DNA from: DAONJL01 sp035405645 [NCBI: bacterium]
Lineage (GTDB): Bacteria > JAGOBX01 > DAONJL01
DNA: 11,216 nt
Reading direction: 5' to 3'
Assembly (NCBI GenBank): GCA_035405645.1
Contig: DAONJL010000013.1
Span: 22,946 to 34,161, forward strand
The position numbers and the translations under genes were made by a program. This document shows positions 8,247 through 11,216 of the stretch, in pieces. The notes under the pieces were generated by a model. It saw only the letters and a program-made list of their open reading frames with translations. It ran no database searches and was not told the DNA's origin. Each line of letters opens with the position of its first letter. Positions within the stretch are counted from its first letter, which is position 1.

Positions 8247-9087
8247 AATTATTTTTTAAGAATACATACAAATCTTTTTTCTCTTTTGGGTCATTTAAAT
8301 CAACTGATGCTTTTTTAAAATATTCAAGTGCCTCATTTTTATTTTTATTAAATATGTAATATCCATATTTTAAATTATATAACCAATCATTTTCATCTAT
8401 TTTTCGTGCCATTTCAAAATATTCTTCTGCTTTTTCTTTATTCTCAAGTTTGTTATAACAATCTGCAATATAAACTATTGCTTCTATATTATTTTTGTCC
8501 TGCTCAACTACTTTTAGTAAATCATTTATTGCCTGAAAATATTTTTCTTTTGCATATAATTTTTTTGCATTTGCTAATATGTTCTGTAAATTCTTATAGT
8601 TTTCTATTAATTTTTTTAATGGTTTTTCAAATTTGAATTTTGCTAATTCTTTACTACAATTTAATATGTATGAAATTTCTTCTATAAAATATTTCTTGCA
8701 TTCTGTTAATAATTCTTTTTCATATTTATTTAAACTTTCTTTGTGGGCTAATATCGTGCTTACTTTTATTACTTCTGCTACTTGATATGGGTCGCCACTT
8801 AATGATTTCTTTTTATTCTCTTCAAGTCGCTTTATCCAATCTTTATTATATCCTGTATCTGGTATCTCTATAAAATGAAATACTTTTTCTAATTCTTCTT
8901 TCGTCAGCGGTAGTCGGATTCCAAGTGATTCAACTTCATTTATTGGAACATAAACTTCCATTTCTTTTAATAAAATTTTATACATTTTTAAATTATTGTC
9001 CAGAATCATATCTTCTTTTATTTCAATTACTTCTCCTATTCCTTTTAAAGGATAGATAACTTTATCGCCTACTTTAAATTCTACCAT
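8236..9087 (-). CDS. CarD-family RNA polymerase-binding regulator fused to TPRs
   Basis: Cytoplasmic transcription factor of 283 residues. Residues 3-60 are the CarD/TRCF RNA polymerase interaction domain (FKVGDKVIYP, GIGEVIEI, YVPINE). Residues about 63-155 match the CarD helical DNA-binding domain. They include W84 in KDWIKRLEENKK, the position of the Trp that contacts the upstream edge of the melted promoter in mycobacterial CarD, followed by LSGDPYQVAEVIK and EKELL. CarD proteins are usually about 160 residues and end there; this one continues with TPR-like helices (about 165-265, for example NKEKAEEYFEMARKI). The extra part could recruit a partner. Start: an in-frame TTG at 9096 abuts the Shine-Dalgarno, so ATG 9087, with 9-base spacing, is preferred. 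It is the first gene of the six-gene cluster and has its own promoter. The stop is TAG, overlapped by the LysM gene. CarD identity is strong. Confidence 0.93.
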   Translation of the reverse strand: MVEFKVGDKVIYPLKGIGEVIEIKEDMILDNNLKMYKILLKEMEVYVPINEVESLGIRLPLTKEELEKVFHFIEIPDTGYNKDWIKRLEENKKKSLSGDPYQVAEVIKVSTILAHKESLNKYEKELLTECKKYFIEEISYILNCSKELAKFKFEKPLKKLIENYKNLQNILANAKKLYAKEKYFQAINDLLKVVEQDKNNIEAIVYIADCYNKLENKEKAEEYFEMARKIDENDWLYNLKYGYYIFNKNKNEALEYFKKASVDLNDPKEKKDLYVFLKNNYEE

Positions 9088-9096
9088 TTTCTTCAA

Positions 9097-9106
9097 TCCT
9101 TTCTTT
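9097..9106 (-). promoter_or_regulatory. Shine-Dalgarno of the CarD-TPR gene; decides the start
   Basis: AAAGAAAGGA on the minus strand. AGGA ends 9 bases before ATG 9087 but directly touches the in-frame TTG at 9096-9094. The ATG is therefore the better start, and the protein begins MVEFKVGDK. Confidence 0.8.
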
Positions 9107-9148
9107 AATATTATTGTAAAATTTCCCTTTTATAAATATTTTTTTTTA

Positions 9149-9176
9149 ATTTTAAATTTTTTTTATAAATAGTCAA
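9149..9176 (-). promoter_or_regulatory. Promoter of the CarD-TPR / envelope cluster
   Basis: On the minus strand, -35 TTGACT (9176-9171), a 16-bp spacer and -10 TAAAAT (9154-9149); each box matches the sigma70 consensus at 5 of 6 positions. The start point would lie near 9142, giving a leader of about 55 nt before ATG 9087. The tRNA-Cys gene lies directly upstream, so read-through from its promoter may add transcription. AT-rich DNA yields chance -10 boxes, but TTGACT is a rarer string here. Confidence 0.65.
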
Positions 9177-9208
9177 GAAAAAAATCTATTCTTTATTAAT
9201 TTTTTTTG

Positions 9209-9226
9209 ATTGATTTTTTAATCAAT
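9209..9226. repeat. Inverted repeat directly downstream of tRNA-Cys
   Basis: Arms ATTGATT and AATCAAT (7 bp, perfect) around a TTTT centre on the plus strand, immediately next to the encoded CCA of the tRNA. On the minus strand it is followed by C and an A-tract, not T's, so it is not a classical intrinsic terminator. It may instead be a processing signal or a weak stop for the tRNA transcript, or chance. No T-tract appears until about 20 bases further (9186-9180), just before the next promoter. Confidence 0.35.
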
Positions 9227-9301
9227 TGGAGGTGGCGGTGGGAATTGAACCCACGTATAACGGTTTTGCAGACCGCTGCCTGACCTCTTGGCTACGCCAC
9301 C
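9227..9301 (-). tRNA. tRNA-Cys (anticodon GCA), CCA encoded
   Basis: The 72-nt body plus encoded CCA (9229-9227) folds as a full cloverleaf. The acceptor stem GGTGGCG/CGCCACC has 7 perfect pairs, and the D stem is GCC/GGC. The anticodon stem GCGGT/ACCGT has one G-U pair and encloses the loop CTGCAAA, giving anticodon GCA. The variable loop is 5 nt, and the T arm GTGGG-TTCAATT-CCCAC is perfect. The discriminator base is U73, the main cysteine identity element, which confirms the assignment. A near-consensus promoter lies just upstream. The gene stands alone between the acyl-CoA ligase gene and the CarD-led cluster, and is far more GC-rich than the DNA around it, as usual for a tRNA in an AT-rich genome. 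Confidence 0.98.
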
Positions 9302-9320
9302 ATTTTTTTAATTTTAACAT

Positions 9321-9348
9321 ATTTTATAATATTATTTTTTTATGTCAA
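9321..9348 (-). promoter_or_regulatory. Promoter of tRNA-Cys
   Basis: On the minus strand, a perfect -35 TTGACA (9348-9343), a 16-bp spacer and -10 TAAAAT (9326-9321). The predicted start near 9314 leaves about 12 nt of 5' leader for RNase P to remove. It has the same spacer length and -10 box as the promoter of the CarD-TPR gene, and both -35 boxes are preceded by TTC. Confidence 0.78.
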
Positions 9349-9363
9349 GAATTTATTTCTTGA
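9345..9363. repeat. Inverted repeat over the tRNA-Cys -35 box
   Basis: Perfect 7-bp arms TCAAGAA (9345-9351) and TTCTTGA (9357-9363) with a TTTAT centre. The left arm contains most of the minus-strand TTGACA; the right arm contains a plus-strand TTGATT. The symmetry may simply reflect two divergent -35 regions back to back, or mark an operator shared by the tRNA and acyl-CoA ligase genes. Confidence 0.5.
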
Positions 9364-9390
9364 TTTATTTCTTTTTTTATTTTTTATTAT
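9360..9390 (+). promoter_or_regulatory. Possible promoter of the acyl-CoA ligase gene
   Basis: On the plus strand, TTGATT (9360-9365) and TATTAT (9385-9390) are 19 bp apart, longer than the ideal 17. If used, the start point would fall about at 9397, right at ATG 9398, giving an almost leaderless message. A perfect TATAAT at 9394-9399 overlaps the start codon, so it could not serve this ATG. Low-confidence call in very AT-rich DNA. Confidence 0.3.
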
Positions 9391-9397
9391 TTTTATA

Positions 9398-11216
9398 ATG
9401 ATTGAAAAAATTGAAAATAATATTGTTAATATCTTTTTAAATAGAGTTGAAAAATATAAAAATAAAACTTTCATCAAATATCAAAATAAAAATAATGAAT
9501 GGCTGGAACTTTCTTATTTTGATTTTTATAATTCCGCTCTTAATTTTGCCAAAGGGCTTCAATTATTAGGAATTGAAAAAAATGATATTATTACTATCAT
9601 TTCAGAAAATCGTTTAGAATGGTTAATCTCTGATATGGCTATTCTTTTTTGCAATGCTATAAATGCCGCTTATTACGATAATGCTTCTTCTTCTGAATTA
9701 GAATATGTAATTAATAATGCCAAACCTAAATTTATCATATTATCAAATAATCATCAATTATTAAAAGTTTTAAGAATTCCTGATATTTATTCTTTGATTA
9801 ATTATTTTATTATTTTTGATTATAAAGATGAATATAAATCAAATAAAAAAATATTGAGTTTTAATGATGTTTATGAATTAGGTAAAGAAAAAGGTAATAA
9901 TGAAAAAATTTTTGAGACATTAAAATCCATAAATGAAAATAATGTTATAACTTTAATTTTCACTTCTGGTTCTGGTGGTCTACCTAAAGGTGCTATGCTG
10001 ACTCATAAAAATATTGTTGAAGATATTAAAAGATGTTCACACCGTTTTTTTATTCCATCTGATTTCCTCTTTTTATCTTTTTTACCATTGAGTCATTCTT
10101 TTGAACGAACAACAACTTATTATTTTTCTATTTACTCTGGTGCTACAATTGCAATCTGTCAAAAACCACTCGAAGTAATAAATAATATTAAAGAAGTTAA
10201 ACCTGATATTGTTATTAGTGTCCCCAGATTATTTGAAAAATTTTATAAAAAATTTTTTGAGAAAGTTAATAATTCTAATTTTATTCAAAAAACTATTTTG
10301 ATAAATGCTATAAAATTTGCTAATAATATTTCTGATTATTTTATTAATTATAAACCTTTACCATTTTTTAAAAAAATAATTTTTTTATTTTTAAAATTTT
10401 TAGTTTATAAAAAAATTTATAATGCTGTTGGTGGAAACATAAAATATTTCATTTCCGGTGGTGCACCACTTAACTCTGATATTATAAAATTTTTCTGGGG
10501 AATTGGTTTAAAAATTTTTGAAGGTTATGGCTTAACTGAATGCTCCCCTGTCGTTTCTGTAAATTATGAAAATAATATTAAATTAGGTTCTGTTGGAAAA
10601 CCTTTACCTGACATTGAAATAAAGTTAGCAGATGATAATGAATTATTAATCCATGCTCCAATTGTTATGAAAGGTTATTTTAATAATGAAATTGCAACTA
10701 AAGAAATCATTGATTCTGATAATTGGCTTCATACTGGTGATATTGTAAAAATCGATGATGATGGTTATATTTATATTATTGGTCGAAAAAAAGATATAAT
10801 TATTACTTCTACTGGTTACAATATCTCGCCTGCTGATATTGAAATGAAATTCCTTAATTTTAAGGAAATTTCGCAAGTTTGTTTAATTGGTGATAAATAT
10901 AAATATCCTGTTCTTTTAATTGTTCCTAATTTCGATTTTCTAAAATTATTTACTCTTGAAAATAGCATAATTTATCAATCAATTGAAGATTTATTAATTA
11001 ACAAAAATATTATAAATATTTATAAAAAAATAATTAAACAAGTAAATAAAGAATTAAATCAAGTTGAAAAAATACGGAATTTTAAATTGTTGTCAAAAGA
11101 ATTTACAATTGATGATGCACTGTTAACACCAACTCTGAAAATTAAAAGAACTGCTATTTACAATAAATATATAAATGAAATAAAAAAATTATATAAAGAT
11201 GAAGTTAAAGATATTT
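9398..11216 (+). CDS. Long-chain fatty acid-CoA ligase, AMP-forming (3' end outside window)
   Basis: Activates a fatty acid with ATP to an acyl-adenylate, then forms the CoA thioester; cytoplasmic or membrane-peripheral. The frame runs open from ATG 9398 to the window edge (606 codons), close to the usual length of about 600-640, so few residues are missing. Visible ANL-superfamily motifs are the phosphate loop TSGSGGLPKGAMLTHKN (189-205), SFER after LPLSH, YGLTECSP (377-384), WLHTGD (443-448), GRKKD (462-466) with STGYNISP, and LTPTLKIKR near the end (576-584), where the catalytic lysine is expected. The phosphate loop has Gly at 193, where most relatives have Thr or Ser. No Shine-Dalgarno precedes the ATG, but the next in-frame ATG is about 80 codons in and would remove conserved sequence. 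It is divergent from tRNA-Cys. It may feed lipid synthesis or recycling; no other lipid gene is visible. Substrate chain length is inferred from family only. Confidence 0.92.
   Translation, partial: MIEKIENNIVNIFLNRVEKYKNKTFIKYQNKNNEWLELSYFDFYNSALNFAKGLQLLGIEKNDIITIISENRLEWLISDMAILFCNAINAAYYDNASSSELEYVINNAKPKFIILSNNHQLLKVLRIPDIYSLINYFIIFDYKDEYKSNKKILSFNDVYELGKEKGNNEKIFETLKSINENNVITLIFTSGSGGLPKGAMLTHKNIVEDIKRCSHRFFIPSDFLFLSFLPLSHSFERTTTYYFSIYSGATIAICQKPLEVINNIKEVKPDIVISVPRLFEKFYKKFFEKVNNSNFIQKTILINAIKFANNISDYFINYKPLPFFKKIIFLFLKFLVYKKIYNAVGGNIKYFISGGAPLNSDIIKFFWGIGLKIFEGYGLTECSPVVSVNYENNIKLGSVGKPLPDIEIKLADDNELLIHAPIVMKGYFNNEIATKEIIDSDNWLHTGDIVKIDDDGYIYIIGRKKDIIITSTGYNISPADIEMKFLNFKEISQVCLIGDKYKYPVLLIVPNFDFLKLFTLENSIIYQSIEDLLINKNIINIYKKIIKQVNKELNQVEKIRNFKLLSKEFTIDDALLTPTLKIKRTAIYNKYINEIKKLYKDEVKDI

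Noticed and set aside
9094-9096. TTG as the start codon of the CarD-TPR gene, adding MKK
   Set aside because: It touches the AGGA of the Shine-Dalgarno directly. ATG 9087 has 9-base spacing and matches the usual CarD N-terminus.
9178-9208. A7...T8 complementarity as an intrinsic terminator between tRNA-Cys and the CarD promoter
   Set aside because: The stem would be only A-T pairs over a 15-base loop, too weak to call a terminator.
10646-10876. Minus-strand open frame inside the acyl-CoA ligase gene
   Set aside because: It is antisense to conserved ligase motifs (WLHTGD, GRKKD) and shows no domain or ribosome binding site.

Overview
The window is very AT-rich (about one fifth G+C by eye) and densely coding. 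It comes from a bacterium with an outer membrane: the set includes a TonB/TolA-like envelope-spanning protein, a LysM protein and several exported tetratricopeptide (TPR) proteins. The full-length CarD homologue and strong AT bias would fit an AT-rich spirochaete or one of several uncultured low-GC diderm lineages. Nothing here fixes the phylum.

Layout. Bases 1-9087 hold six genes, all on the minus strand and read from right to left: (i) CarD-type RNA polymerase-binding regulator fused to TPRs (9087-8236); (ii) exported TPR-LysM-TPR protein (8246-6297); (iii) exported protein with five phased TPRs, a coiled coil and a C-terminal ComEA-type double helix-hairpin-helix (6276-4555); (iv) TonB/TolA-like protein with one membrane anchor and a Glu/Lys-rich linker (4480-3785); (v) 979-residue exported protein made almost wholly of TPR-like helical repeats (3792-853); (vi) response regulator with an unrecognised output region, running off the left edge (851-1). 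Gaps are 74 bp, 20 bp, 1 bp or negative (11-bp and 8-bp overlaps), so this looks like one operon.

Bases 9088-9397 are a compact control region. A tRNA-Cys(GCA) gene with encoded CCA lies on the minus strand at 9301-9227. A near-consensus sigma70-type promoter precedes the tRNA, and a second one of the same architecture (16-bp spacer, same -10 hexamer) precedes the CarD-TPR gene. Both -35 boxes sit in the same TTCTTGAC string. A third TTCTTGA, on the plus strand, forms an inverted repeat with the tRNA -35 region.

Bases 9398-11216 on the plus strand hold a nearly complete long-chain fatty acid-CoA ligase (AMP-forming) that runs off the right edge.

How the genes may work together (inference). 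Four consecutive proteins are predicted to be exported or membrane-anchored. Between them they have peptidoglycan binding (LysM), a trans-envelope linker (TonB/TolA-like), protein-protein scaffolding (TPR, coiled coil) and possible DNA binding (helix-hairpin-helix). They are bracketed by two cytoplasmic regulators, CarD-TPR and the response regulator. This is compatible with an undescribed envelope-spanning apparatus, for example Tol-like or DNA-handling. No ExbB/TolQ, ExbD/TolR, TolB, Pal or receptor gene is visible in the window.
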